A DNA stretch of 64,000 nt, from NCBI GenBank assembly GCA_014730275.1, contig WJIL01000103.1:1-64000 (forward strand), given 5' to 3'. Positions 17,403-25,117 of the stretch are shown piece by piece. The notes beneath the pieces were generated by a model that saw only the letters and a list, made by a program, of their open reading frames with translations, made no database searches and was not told the origin of the DNA. The first letter of the stretch is position 1, and each line of letters begins with the position of its first letter. The DNA is from Candidatus Lokiarchaeota archaeon. Lineage in GTDB: Archaea; Asgardarchaeota; Thorarchaeia; Thorarchaeales; Thorarchaeaceae. Position numbers and translations under genes: made by a program.

Positions 17403-17645
17403 ATGACAACTATATCAATCAAGGAAAGAACTCGGCGGGAGCTGTTGAGAATCGCTGGTGAGATTCAACAGAAAACCAAAGAGCGGGTTGACTTCGACAC
17501 CGTCATTCAGACATTAGTCGAAGTGTATGATAGGCAGAGAGTCGACGTTGAAGCTTGGAATGAATTTGTCACCCCACTGGAGGGGGTGGATTTCAAATCT
17601 GCCTATGACGACCTCATCTCTGAGAGGCGCAGTGATAATGAGTGA
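17403..17645 (+). CDS. VapB-like antitoxin, pair 2
   Basis: Encodes 80 residues from ATG 17403. The start TTISIKERTRRELLRIAGEI followed by DFDTVIQTLVEVYDRQ reads like a ribbon-helix-helix protein: a short beta strand, then two helices. The acidic C-terminus (SAYDDLISERRSDNE) would bind the toxin. It overlaps the next gene by eight bases. TTTATTA at about 17369-17375 may be its TATA box. Confidence 0.75.
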   Translation: MTTISIKERTRRELLRIAGEIQQKTKERVDFDTVIQTLVEVYDRQRVDVEAWNEFVTPLEGVDFKSAYDDLISERRSDNE

Positions 17646-18060
17646 GGTCCAAAAGGTTCTGGTTCTTGATGCCGGTGTTTTGCTTGCGCTGGCTCTCGGT
17701 GAACCATCTACAGAGCATCTTACGAAACGGATGCCTTCAGAAGAGAATCGTTATGCCTGTACTGAGCTTGGCTTAACTGAATTGACCTATATCCTCTGCA
17801 GGAAACTAGACTGGAAGTCTGCTTGGCATGAGACCGAGAACCTGATCCGCTCATCGGTCGTTCGAATTATTCCAACCGGGTTTGTCTGGAGAGAAGCTGC
17901 AAAAATCAAATGCCAGGTTCCTATTGCTTTGCCTGATTGTTTCACAATTGGTGCTTCTCGTGTGTTGGATGGACTACCCGTCTTTGCTCGAAAAGAAGCT
18001 GAAATTGTGAACGCCATCGAGACTGGCCTGCTTACTGACGATATGCAATTTCTTGAATAG
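17638..18060 (+). CDS. VapC-like PIN-domain toxin, pair 2
   Basis: Encodes 140 residues from ATG 17638, overlapping the antitoxin stop. PIN features are VLVLDAGVLLALALGE with the first Asp, ELGLTELTYILCRKL with a conserved Glu, LPDCFTIGASRVLDG with a conserved Asp, and the end PVFARKEAEI. Together with the antitoxin it forms a type II pair expected to cleave RNA when released. It differs clearly in sequence from pair 1, so the two were acquired independently rather than duplicated here. Confidence 0.82.
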   Translation: MSEVQKVLVLDAGVLLALALGEPSTEHLTKRMPSEENRYACTELGLTELTYILCRKLDWKSAWHETENLIRSSVVRIIPTGFVWREAAKIKCQVPIALPDCFTIGASRVLDGLPVFARKEAEIVNAIETGLLTDDMQFLE

Positions 18061-18108
18061 TCTACTAGTTTGCCTATCAGAATACACCTTTCCCTTCACT
18101 TCCTTCCG

Positions 18109-18139
18109 TTCGAGGTGAGCAGACCGAAAAATACTGTAC
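18109..18139 (+). repeat. Dispersed repeat, copy 8 (fragment)
   Basis: TTCGAGGTGAGCAGACCGA is preserved, after which the similarity is lost. It lies about 50 bases behind the second VapC stop, matching the position of copy 5 behind the first. Confidence 0.6.
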
Positions 18140-18168
18140 TTGAACTACGGAATGTATCGTAACGGGCA

Positions 18169-18765
18169 TCAATGCGCATCAGTACTCTGTAGGCAATCAT
18201 ACCCTGTCCTATTCCCTTCTTCATACTCTCGTATCTCATTGTCGATGATCCTCTCAATCGTCCAAGCGACACAGGCAGGGTTGAAGTCACAATAGCGCAT
18301 AGTGTTCACTTCAGTGAGAAGATTCTTTGTATACTGTGGAATGTTTGCTAAAACAGAGAAATCGTCACTGAAACAGAATCTACAAAGCTGGGCGGCTTGT
18401 TCCGCGCCGCATCGCTCCTCGATATAGGCTACCTCACTTATCACGGCATGTGTCTTGCCGCCGCCCGGGAATATGCAGACAAAGAAACGTATATTGAATC
18501 TGCTGGCTATGTGCCAGAACTTGTCACGAAGAGGATTGACGCTATCTGGCTCCGGTTCATATGAGATATCTCTCATCACAACGGCTCTATACCCTCGTTT
18601 GTTCAGATGGCTCATGACCAATTTACGAAAGTCCTGTGTTATGCTTGGGTATCCCGGACCAAGCAGGAAGACTCCGAATTCTCCTTTAGCCTGATGTATA
18701 TGTTCGTCCCACTCATCAGCTATTTTCTTCATCGCTTCAGTTATCCGTACATACTCTCCTGCCAT
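18169..18765 (-). CDS. Conserved-looking protein of unknown function
   Basis: Encodes 198 soluble residues from ATG 18763-18765. It has an alpha/beta pattern: GEFGVFLLGPGYP, then LNKRGYRAVVMRDISYEPEP and NIRFFVCIFPGGGKTHAVIS, which resembles nucleotide- or nucleoside-binding Rossmann-like sensors (TIR- or SLOG-like folds), but this is only a visual impression. GGGKTH is not a canonical Walker A because the first Gly is missing. Several Cys lie in the second half (RCGAEQAAQLCRFCF). It is divergent from an HTH gene with an inverted repeat between them, so the pair may form one regulatory unit. Confidence 0.6.
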   Translation of the reverse strand: MAGEYVRITEAMKKIADEWDEHIHQAKGEFGVFLLGPGYPSITQDFRKLVMSHLNKRGYRAVVMRDISYEPEPDSVNPLRDKFWHIASRFNIRFFVCIFPGGGKTHAVISEVAYIEERCGAEQAAQLCRFCFSDDFSVLANIPQYTKNLLTEVNTMRYCDFNPACVAWTIERIIDNEIREYEEGNRTGYDCLQSTDAH

Positions 18766-18841
18766 CAGTTTTCCCCTTGGGTTTCCACCATGTATTTCGA
18801 AAAGGAAAATATTAAGTGCCTAAATAACATATATGTAACTA

Positions 18842-18863
18842 TAAGTAACGTTATCGTTGCTTA
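18842..18863. promoter_or_regulatory. Inverted repeat, operator candidate
   Basis: TAAGTAACG and CGTTGCTTA flank TTAT; the arms pair with one mismatch in nine. It lies in the 120-base region between the divergent genes 18169-18765 and 18888-19202, next to the AT-rich CATATATG palindrome, and may be the binding site of the adjacent HTH protein. Confidence 0.45.
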
Positions 18864-18887
18864 CGTCGAATGAATAGGGTCTACAAA

Positions 18888-19202
18888 ATGAAAACAATGG
18901 AAATCTTCAAGGCAGTGCTTAGCAAGAAATACGCGATTGAGGTGCTCAAAGCGCTTGCTGGTGATGACAGGTCATTCACGGGGATAAAAGAGCATACCTC
19001 TGCTGAACATAACACCCAAATCGATAGAGTGTTGAAATTCCTAGTCCGCCTTGCTCTTGTCAGCCATATCGTTCAGCAGATGGGACCAAAAGAAGTCTCA
19101 TTCTACAGAATAACTCAGAGAGGGGAAGATATCTTGAAGCTGTATCGAATGATGAAAGAAAGCGCAGAAGATGAACTAGCTATTGCTTCTTCTGCAGCGT
19201 AG
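18888..19202 (+). CDS. Winged-helix transcriptional regulator
   Basis: Encodes 104 residues from ATG 18888, which has AGGGT about eight bases upstream; ATG 18870 is an in-frame alternative. The fold is a winged helix: FKAVLSKKYAIEVLKALAGD, then SFTGIKEHTSAEHNTQIDRV as helix-turn-helix, VLKFLVRLALVSHIVQ, and a wing with SFYRITQRGEDILKLYRMMK. It resembles ArsR/HxlR-type archaeal regulators. No metal-binding cysteines are present. It likely controls itself and the divergent gene. Confidence 0.75.
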   Translation: MKTMEIFKAVLSKKYAIEVLKALAGDDRSFTGIKEHTSAEHNTQIDRVLKFLVRLALVSHIVQQMGPKEVSFYRITQRGEDILKLYRMMKESAEDELAIASSAA

Positions 19203-19212
19203 CAATTATCTA

Positions 19213-19353
19213 TACCCGAGGCGATCAGACCGAACGCATGACTCGTGCCGCACCTAGAGTTGCCAAGATTTGGGCAGAACCTTAGTGAAACAGTACCTCC
19301 ATCCTCAGCATTTCTTGGTTTGTTTTTCAATTAAATCTCAAAGAAGAGCTGAT
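19213..19353 (+). repeat. Dispersed repeat, copy 9
   Basis: Nearly complete: CCGAGGCGATCAGACCGAAC, CGCACCTAGAGTTGCCAAGA, AACAGTACCTCCATCCTCAG and the end AAGAAGAGCTGATGTGCTG. It starts about ten bases behind the stop of the HTH gene. Confidence 0.9.
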
Positions 19354-19496
19354 GTGCTGTATCAGTATCAATTGATCTTGACACTGTTTTTATGAACGAA
19401 CCTCAGTCTTTGTGAATGGGCCTTTAATCAGTGATGAAGTGGTAACTCATTCTATGATTCTAAAATTTAAATGTCTAACACCTCATGCATAGAGCC

Positions 19497-20327
19497 ATGT
19501 CTTTGGTGTCTGTTGTAACGGGAGAACGTGGTACTGAACCCGTATTTAGAGCAATTGACCTGATACCGTTCGAGGATACCCTTGAGCCCTATGAAACTGT
19601 CTTGGTAAAACCAAATCTGATCACAGGTCACACCTTCGAGACTGGGATAACAACTGACCCCATAGTGGTCGAAGCGGTAATCATGAAGATCATGGATCTT
19701 GACAAGAAGGCTATAGTGGTTGAAACAGAGGGTGGAATCACATCGCCAGACGAAGCGATTGTTGAGACAGGTATGATGGATGTGATTGAGCGACTCGGTT
19801 CTGAGTACATCAACATGGGCAAGCTTGACGATAAGGTTGAACTGGAGGTAGAGAAACCTCGGGCAATTGAGGAATTCAAGGTAGCCCGAATTGCAGTGGA
19901 ATCAGCTATCATCACGGTACCATCCATGAAGACGCTGAGTCATACAACAATCACTATGGGACTAAAGAACATGTTCGGCATGCTCACCACACGTAACAAG
20001 TATTCCATGCACAAACTGGGCACGAACAACTTCGTCTACGATATCTGCAAAACCCTCCCCCCCACACTCAGTGTCATCGACGGGTTCTTCGGCAAGTCTG
20101 GTGGTGGTCCGTGGAGTGGCAAACCGGTGAAGATGGAAACAATCATAGCTAGTGTCGATCCGGTAGCTGCAGATGCAACGGCTGCAAGGTGCATCGGGGT
20201 CGATCCCTATACTATAGACCATGTCCGCTGGCTCTATGAGGCGGGCATGGGTGAAATCACTGATATAGAGGTTGTGGGCGATGGCATTGATGCTGTTTAT
20301 CAGGAGTGGGAACTGAATACGGAGTAG
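19497..20327 (+). CDS. DUF362 family protein
   Basis: Encodes 276 residues. ATG 19497 gives the usual N-terminus of the family (MSLVSVVTGERG) and lies 25-35 bases behind TAAAATTTAAATG; ATG 19485 is an alternative. The family core is visible: VLVKPNLITGHTFETGITTD, a conserved VVETEGGITSPDEAI, THTTITMGLKNMFGM-like segment (SHTTITMGLKNMFG) and VIDGFFGKSGGGPWSG followed by ASVDPVAADATAARCIG. The proteins are widespread in archaea and anaerobes and often linked to redox or Fe-S metabolism; here no ferredoxin domain is fused. It is seven bases upstream of a nitroreductase gene, so a joint redox task is plausible. Confidence 0.88.
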   Translation: MSLVSVVTGERGTEPVFRAIDLIPFEDTLEPYETVLVKPNLITGHTFETGITTDPIVVEAVIMKIMDLDKKAIVVETEGGITSPDEAIVETGMMDVIERLGSEYINMGKLDDKVELEVEKPRAIEEFKVARIAVESAIITVPSMKTLSHTTITMGLKNMFGMLTTRNKYSMHKLGTNNFVYDICKTLPPTLSVIDGFFGKSGGGPWSGKPVKMETIIASVDPVAADATAARCIGVDPYTIDHVRWLYEAGMGEITDIEVVGDGIDAVYQEWELNTE

Positions 20328-20334
20328 ATGTAAA

Positions 20335-20952
20335 ATGGATCCAATCAGCTTACCCACGCCTGAGAAAAGCGGTGGAAAGCCCCTGCTGGAAGCCCTGCAA
20401 CTCAGAAAGACCACCCGGCAAATCAGTTCGAAAGAGATCCCGCTACAGGTTCTGTCGAATCTCCTCTGGGCGGCTTTTGGAATCAATCGTGAGAAGGCGT
20501 CCTTTGGCAAGCCCGGTCGTACTGCTCCATCAGCAAGTAACTCACAGGAAATCGACCTCTATGTCGCTTTGAAGGACGGTCTCTATCTGTACGAGGCATT
20601 CCCTCATCGGCTTGCTCCTGTTACCGATGGGGACTTTCGCACATTGTCCATCTACCGTGGAGCATCAAGGCTAACAAAGCATGCCCCGGTGAACATTTTC
20701 TATATCGCAGACCTTACATGTTATGATACTGGACCTGACCAACCTGACCCCCATATTGGAGAACCCGAAGTTCAGAAATCGTATTATTATACGGATACGG
20801 GATTCATCGCACAGAACGTCAATCTCTTTGCCGCTTCAGAAGGATTAGCCGCATGGTTTCACAACTGTGACAGAGATAGGATTAGAGCCAAATTCGATTT
20901 GCGTCCTACTCAGCGAGTCCTTTTCGCACAGACAGTAGGGTACCCCCCATGA
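20335..20952 (+). CDS. Nitroreductase-family (SagB-like) oxidoreductase
   Basis: Encodes 205 residues from ATG 20335. The N-terminal LLEALQLRKTTRQISSKEIP with LLWAAFGINR is the FMN-binding start of nitroreductases; RTAPSASNSQEIDLYVAL supplies the RxxPSxxxxQ motif; YYYTDTGFIAQNVNLFAASE and LAAWFHNCDRD complete the fold. The enzyme should bind FMN and use NAD(P)H to reduce or oxidise an unknown substrate. It forms an operon with the DUF362 gene. Confidence 0.88.
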   Translation: MDPISLPTPEKSGGKPLLEALQLRKTTRQISSKEIPLQVLSNLLWAAFGINREKASFGKPGRTAPSASNSQEIDLYVALKDGLYLYEAFPHRLAPVTDGDFRTLSIYRGASRLTKHAPVNIFYIADLTCYDTGPDQPDPHIGEPEVQKSYYYTDTGFIAQNVNLFAASEGLAAWFHNCDRDRIRAKFDLRPTQRVLFAQTVGYPP

Positions 20953-21089
20953 GCATCCATCGTATGATAAGTCTTTGAAAATTAATACAAGAATGAGATT
21001 ATCGGAGAGCCAGTATCTCCTAATTCAGCTCGTAGCTCGCCATTTCCATTTTTCATGAACCAAATTCTTATTTCGTTTCAGGTTCCGTA

Positions 21090-21338
21090 GTGTTCATGCC
21101 GTCCAAACTCGCTCAGAAAGCAACGAAACTGATGGAAGCGCAACGGGGTCACTGTGCTCAGGCGATATTTACCACGTTTGGTGAAGACATCAGCGGAGGA
21201 AAAGTAGACTTTGACACCTGCATGAAGATATCCGCTTGGAATCTTCACAAGGGCAAGACTCTCGTGATGGGTACATCAGCTCACCGCTACTACTGTCCGA
21301 GACGAGCAGACCGAAAACGGTGCTGGTGCGGTACATAG
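21090..21338 (+). pseudogene. Truncated C_GCAxxG_C_C-like protein, interrupted by repeat copy 10
   Basis: The frame opens with GTG 21090 or ATG 21096 and codes LAQKATKLMEAQRGHCAQAI, then FTTFGEDISGGKVDFDTCMK, which resembles the N-terminus of the small putative redox family with a C ... GCAxxG ... C ... C pattern. After about 60 residues the reading frame runs into repeat copy 10 and ends within it, so the GCAxxG and later Cys are missing. The last 22 residues are translated repeat sequence. I regard it as a gene destroyed by insertion of the repeat or by a deletion at that point. Confidence 0.6.
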
Positions 21339-21346
21339 AGTTGCCA
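21273..21346 (+). repeat. Dispersed repeat, copy 10 (5' half)
   Basis: Begins with ACATCAGCTCACCGCTACTA, the exact inverse of the GAGCTGATGT end of copies 1 and 9, and runs through GTCCGAGACGAGCAGACCG and GGTACATAGAGTTGCC. It breaks off before the CAGTACCTCC core. It lies inside the 3' part of a truncated gene. Confidence 0.85.
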
Positions 21347-21420
21347 CTACCAGACCATTACAAAGAAGACAAGACTCCCAAGTATTGCTTTTGGGAAGCC
21401 GAAGCACTCCCGAATTTGCT

Positions 21421-22185
21421 TCAGATTCCTACAAACCCGTATGTGGGTATCTCCAGTAATGCTTCCACACGCTCCGGAGGAAGCGCGCCCGGAAGGTCTT
21501 GTTTGTTGGCAATGCCGATTATTTTGGCTTTCGAAGCTTCTTCCTTCAGAAGATTCACCAACTTCTTGCTTTGCAGAACGTTCTCCAGAGTACTATCGGT
21601 AACTACTACACCCACCTGTGCACCAGAAATCATCTTTCCCCACAGATTGCTGAACCCGGATTGCCTTCCTATTTCCCATAGAACTATGTTTACATCATCT
21701 GATTCTACTGGGAGATTTTTAATCAAATCCTCTCTTCCAGTAGCAGTGTCAGATGAGGGTGTTCCTCCCTTAAGCAGACTCACCAATGTTGTCTTTCCTA
21801 CGCCTGGAAAACCGATAACTATGACCTTTGCTCGCGCACCTTGCAAGTCACATATAGACTCGTAACGTGAATGTGTTGATGTTGCTGATACCTTGCTGCT
21901 TCTTCTGAGTGCATCCGCAAACATCTTGGTCTTCTCAATCGTATCCTCTTTGTCATCTGTTTTGTCAGCTACCAAGAAAACGATATGATTTGAATCTACT
22001 ATACAGTACACTGCATGAGTCGGGAACTCCCTGTGTTTGACTTGCCCTTCCAAATCACTTGTTGGACATGAGTCAATCAGGCGGCGGAGAGAATCCATGA
22101 GATCTCCGTTCAATGATGGCTGTCGAAGCTCCATTGAATCAAGAAGCTCGCCTGCCCTGTTCAGGATGTACACTCCGTACCACAT
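21421..22185 (-). CDS. Longin-like domain fused to Arf/Ras-like GTPase
   Basis: Encodes 254 residues from ATG 22183-22185. Residues 1-95 look like a longin domain: MWYGVYILNRAGELLDSMEL, then HAVYCIVDSNHIVFLVA. A linker leads to a GTPase domain: P-loop GFPGVGKTT with Gly125 and Lys131, G3 as WEIGRQ (usual WDxGGQ, so Asp and Gly are changed), and G4 NKQDLPGAL at 227-235 as in Arf proteins. The protein ends about 20 residues after G4, so the last strand, the SAK-like G5 loop and final helix are absent. It ends next to repeat copy 10, so it may be truncated. Proteins of this kind are typical of Asgard archaea and are thought to be ancestors of membrane-trafficking GTPases. Confidence 0.82.
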   Translation of the reverse strand: MWYGVYILNRAGELLDSMELRQPSLNGDLMDSLRRLIDSCPTSDLEGQVKHREFPTHAVYCIVDSNHIVFLVADKTDDKEDTIEKTKMFADALRRSSKVSATSTHSRYESICDLQGARAKVIVIGFPGVGKTTLVSLLKGGTPSSDTATGREDLIKNLPVESDDVNIVLWEIGRQSGFSNLWGKMISGAQVGVVVTDSTLENVLQSKKLVNLLKEEASKAKIIGIANKQDLPGALPPERVEALLEIPTYGFVGI

Positions 22186-22232
22186 TCAATTTCGCCTTTT
22201 GCCACCTTTTTCTCATACTGCTATATTAACGT

Positions 22233-22357
22233 TTCAAGCAGACCGAACGTATGACTCGTGCAACACCTAGAGTTGCTACGATTTGGTGAAGACCTCAAGA
22301 AGCAGTACCTCCATCCTCAGCATCTATCCTGCTAATGTATTTGTAAAAGAAGAGATT
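22233..22357 (+). repeat. Dispersed repeat, copy 11
   Basis: Contains CAAGCAGACCGAACGTATGA, ACACCTAGAGTTGCTACGAT, AGCAGTACCTCCATCCTCAG and the AT-rich 3' end with AAAGAAGAG. It lies in the promoter-side gap upstream of the minus-strand GTPase gene and the plus-strand gene at 22567. Confidence 0.88.
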
Positions 22358-22566
22358 ATTTATAGAGTGGTATCTCGTGAAACTCTAGTGTTCACTCGCT
22401 TTCGGATGCCCCTAACTCTGATACCTGTGTCCCTGAAGCGTAGTCCCTGCTTTGCAGTATGATATGCTCATGTAGGAGATGTACTGATTATCCGCTGCAA
22501 TTTCCTTCGTAATTTTCTAGGTACTCTTATATGTAGTGACACGGACAGTAATGTGGGGATTTGTAA

Positions 22567-23787
22567 TTGATACAACATAAGCAGATTTCTATCTTTGTGA
22601 TTTCTTGGTTAGTTCTAATCATGGGTATAGCTACTTCAGCTCCTCCTATGAATGCTAACGAAGATATAGTTGAGGTAATTCCTTTGCAGGATCAGAGCAA
22701 CATTCTCATTCGAAAGGCATCTGAGACTGCTAATGATAAGGGAATACCTCTAGTATTCTACACGCCAGAACCCAAAATGGCTGAACAAAATCATCTGACA
22801 TATCGAAATAAACTCAACCTAGAAACGAACGAAACTGAGAGAATCTTGATTTCCAACAGTACTAACACTGAGTATCTAAGGAAATATACAGTAGTAGAGC
22901 CTGGAAATATCTACAGGCAAGTAGTGTATAAATCTGATATTGATACTTCTTCGTGGTTTGATGATGCTCTAGCCAATGAAATTGACAAGCTACGGAAGAA
23001 ATACAGAAGTATCGAATTCGGAATGGAGCTCGCGCAGTATCAAGGCGACGGATCAGCTATACTCCAACACTGGCAGTGGGAGAAAACATCAGTGGAGTTG
23101 ATTTCCAGTTTGGATGACAATGGCAACGGGTGGACATACGAATCCAGCTACGCATGGGACCTCTGGGCATCTGTTGCTGACGTTGACCTTAATGAACGCT
23201 ACTGGATGTTTGAGTGGATTGTCGCATCTTCTGTTGATGATGGAGATTATGAGTGTCAATTTGGGATTGGCAACCGGGTTGGACCATGGGTATCCAGTCG
23301 ATATATCAAGAATGATGCGGCAGCTTATGGCCGAACAGAGCAATTGCATAGACATCAGCCTTCAGATTCAACAGGGACGTTTTCATATAGCATTAGTACT
23401 GGAATCCAAGCAACAACAACTGGTCCACAAGTCATGTTCGGCGCTAGCGCTACTTGGACGGGTCCGGATGTATCAATAGTCGATAACTCGCTTAAGAGCC
23501 AAGACTACACAGAGTGGACAGAAGCTTTCAGAGGGCCTAATTACTCAACGTATCCGTTCTGGTCCGGCCCATGTTCCGCGTCTCATAACACATATGAATC
23601 CTACAGAACTGCTCAATGGATGCATGACGCAGATGATGAGACGGGAGAATGGATTCAGGATACAGAAACGACTGTATCATGGCATACTGATGTACATTTC
23701 TATAATCTTTTCATCATTGTATGGGATAGCCACTATCACTACAATACTGATAATGAATGGACTTGGGAAAAAATCACAAATAACTAG
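22567..23787 (+). CDS. Large secreted protein of unknown function
   Basis: Encodes 406 residues from TTG 22567, with GGGGAT about seven bases upstream; no in-frame ATG exists before the signal peptide. Residues 1-27 are the signal peptide (ISIFVISWLVLIMGIATSAP). The rest has no membrane helix. It is rich in Trp, Tyr, Ser and Asp with blocks such as SSWFDDALANEIDKLRKKY, then TEWTEAFRGPNYSTYPFWSG and VSWHTDVHFYNLFIIVWDSH, which suggest a beta-rich soluble domain. No family is recognised. The previous 380 bases hold repeat copy 11. Confidence 0.7.
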   Translation: MIQHKQISIFVISWLVLIMGIATSAPPMNANEDIVEVIPLQDQSNILIRKASETANDKGIPLVFYTPEPKMAEQNHLTYRNKLNLETNETERILISNSTNTEYLRKYTVVEPGNIYRQVVYKSDIDTSSWFDDALANEIDKLRKKYRSIEFGMELAQYQGDGSAILQHWQWEKTSVELISSLDDNGNGWTYESSYAWDLWASVADVDLNERYWMFEWIVASSVDDGDYECQFGIGNRVGPWVSSRYIKNDAAAYGRTEQLHRHQPSDSTGTFSYSISTGIQATTTGPQVMFGASATWTGPDVSIVDNSLKSQDYTEWTEAFRGPNYSTYPFWSGPCSASHNTYESYRTAQWMHDADDETGEWIQDTETTVSWHTDVHFYNLFIIVWDSHYHYNTDNEWTWEKITNN

Positions 23788-23802
23788 AGAACCTCTAGTA
23801 TC

Positions 23803-23827
23803 GGAGGAAAAGGCCAGCTTTTCCTCC
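23803..23827 (+). terminator. Hairpin behind secreted protein gene
   Basis: GGAGGAAAA and TTTTCCTCC form a perfect 9-bp stem around GGCCAGC, starting 16 bases behind the stop. No long T run follows, so termination is likely but not certain. Confidence 0.5.
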
Positions 23828-24042
23828 AAACCCTTTCTATTGATGGAGTCAAATACAACCAATAGTGTATCATCACCAATCGTGACTAAACGCAGGTCGC
23901 TGCGTTCAAGGTTGTCATTCAGAACCGGATTCATTCCAATCTTTTTCTTATCACTGTAATTAAATATGTGGGTTGATAGTGGATATCCAGCGTAACGCTC
24001 TTGGTTTTACAATCTAATAACACACGATGTAGAGTCCAGCTA

Positions 24043-24807
24043 TTAGAACAGAAGTCTGGCCACGGTGCCATTCCTATCAACCGGGGTTAGGTCCTCTTCA
24101 AACCCGTTTGAGGCTGCCCCTTCAAGCCCAATCATATACGAATCGGGATTGAACCGACTGAAAGGGACCAATAATCTCAGCGTATCATTTTCGACAGAAA
24201 CGGGAAGGCCGGGTTCTGAGACGGTTCCGTCCTCATAGTAGAGACTAATGATATGAGAATCGGTATGGCCCTCTTCAATACCTCTTGAGACGATTATCAG
24301 CCAATAGCCATAGGGCAAGGAATCATTGTTTTCTTGTATACTCCCAGCCACCTGCATTTCAATGGCAACGTAGATTCCATCCCGATACGAGGTGATCTGT
24401 ACTATATCGCAATTCGGATCTGATACGTCTCCTTCAGGATCCGTGTGGGTGATATTGGTCCGGTGGACTGGCATGCGACCAATGAAGAAAATACTGGGAA
24501 TCCCGATGACGATAACGATAATTAGAATCAAAATCCACATTCTAGGTAACTTCGGCCTGAGAAATGACCATATTGATTGTTCGCCTACAGATTCAAATGG
24601 CTCTTCAATTGCTCCTCCCCAGTTTTGGCGATACCTGTTCAAAATATAAGTGACTATCAGAACCACGACGAAAATCGTAAAGAGCACACCCACGATTGCG
24701 ATTTGAGACTGAGGTTCTAATTCGACTCTCGTCACCGCGATTGTGGCTTGAGGCTTGGAACAATGATGTGTAGCTTGGAACTCTGATTTTTCCCATTTTG
24801 CTGCCAT
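24043..24807 (-). CDS. Two-helix membrane protein with extracytoplasmic domain
   Basis: Encodes 254 residues from ATG 24805-24807; GTG 24826-24828 would add seven residues. One membrane helix lies at about 38-56 (IAIVGVLFTIFVVVLIVTYI) and another at about 90-110 (LPRMWILILIIVIVIGIPSI). The extracytoplasmic part of about 140 residues contains DPEGDVSDPNCDIVQITSYR, which looks like the start of a DOMON- or similar beta-sandwich, and IEEGHTDSHIISLYYEDG. Family assignment is uncertain. Confidence 0.65.
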   Translation of the reverse strand: MAAKWEKSEFQATHHCSKPQATIAVTRVELEPQSQIAIVGVLFTIFVVVLIVTYILNRYRQNWGGAIEEPFESVGEQSIWSFLRPKLPRMWILILIIVIVIGIPSIFFIGRMPVHRTNITHTDPEGDVSDPNCDIVQITSYRDGIYVAIEMQVAGSIQENNDSLPYGYWLIIVSRGIEEGHTDSHIISLYYEDGTVSEPGLPVSVENDTLRLLVPFSRFNPDSYMIGLEGAASNGFEEDLTPVDRNGTVARLLF

Positions 24808-25000
24808 CTCAAACAGGATTATCTCCACCCGTAATAATTTTATTTACATTCCCCCAAAAAACTTTTGCCGTCCTTTCTTCATCGATTGGAATTTCTATTG
24901 CCACTTGCCGGGCAGTCCAATCATCCAGACATCTTCTCCATCTTGTGTCTCACCGGGTTTCCTTAAATATAATGTCTAAAGAGTTAATCTTCAAGTAACT

Positions 25001-25098
25001 GTTCAGCTCACCACTACTAATGTCCGAGGCGAGCAGACCGAAAGTATGACTCGCGCTGCACCTAGAGTTGCCAGGATTTGGTGTACCCCCTCAGACCC
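25001..25098 (+). repeat. Dispersed repeat, copy 12 (3'-truncated)
   Basis: Full 5' end GTTCAGCTCACCACTACTAA, then GTCCGAGGCGAGCAGACCG, AAGTATGACTCGCGCTGCAC and CTAGAGTTGCCAGGATTTG. It ends shortly before the stop of the minus-strand amidohydrolase gene. GCGAG/CTCGC in this copy keeps the hairpin of the other copies with a changed base pair. Confidence 0.88.
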
Positions 25099-25117
25099 GC
25101 TAAAATGCCAGTCTAGG

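Noticed and set aside
18169-18765. GGGKTH as an ATP-binding P-loop
   Set aside because: The pattern GxxxxGK[ST] is not met because the first Gly is missing.
23677-23934. Minus-strand ORF of 85 codons overlapping the end of the secreted protein gene
   Set aside because: Half of it lies antisense to a convincing gene, and its other half covers the terminator hairpin; composition looks acceptable but there is no support.
236-25098. Reading the one-directional repeats as integron attC sites
   Set aside because: No GTTRRRY/RYYYAAC core pair, no integrase gene in the window and gene blocks of very different size and direction between copies. The arrangement is mentioned only as an analogy.
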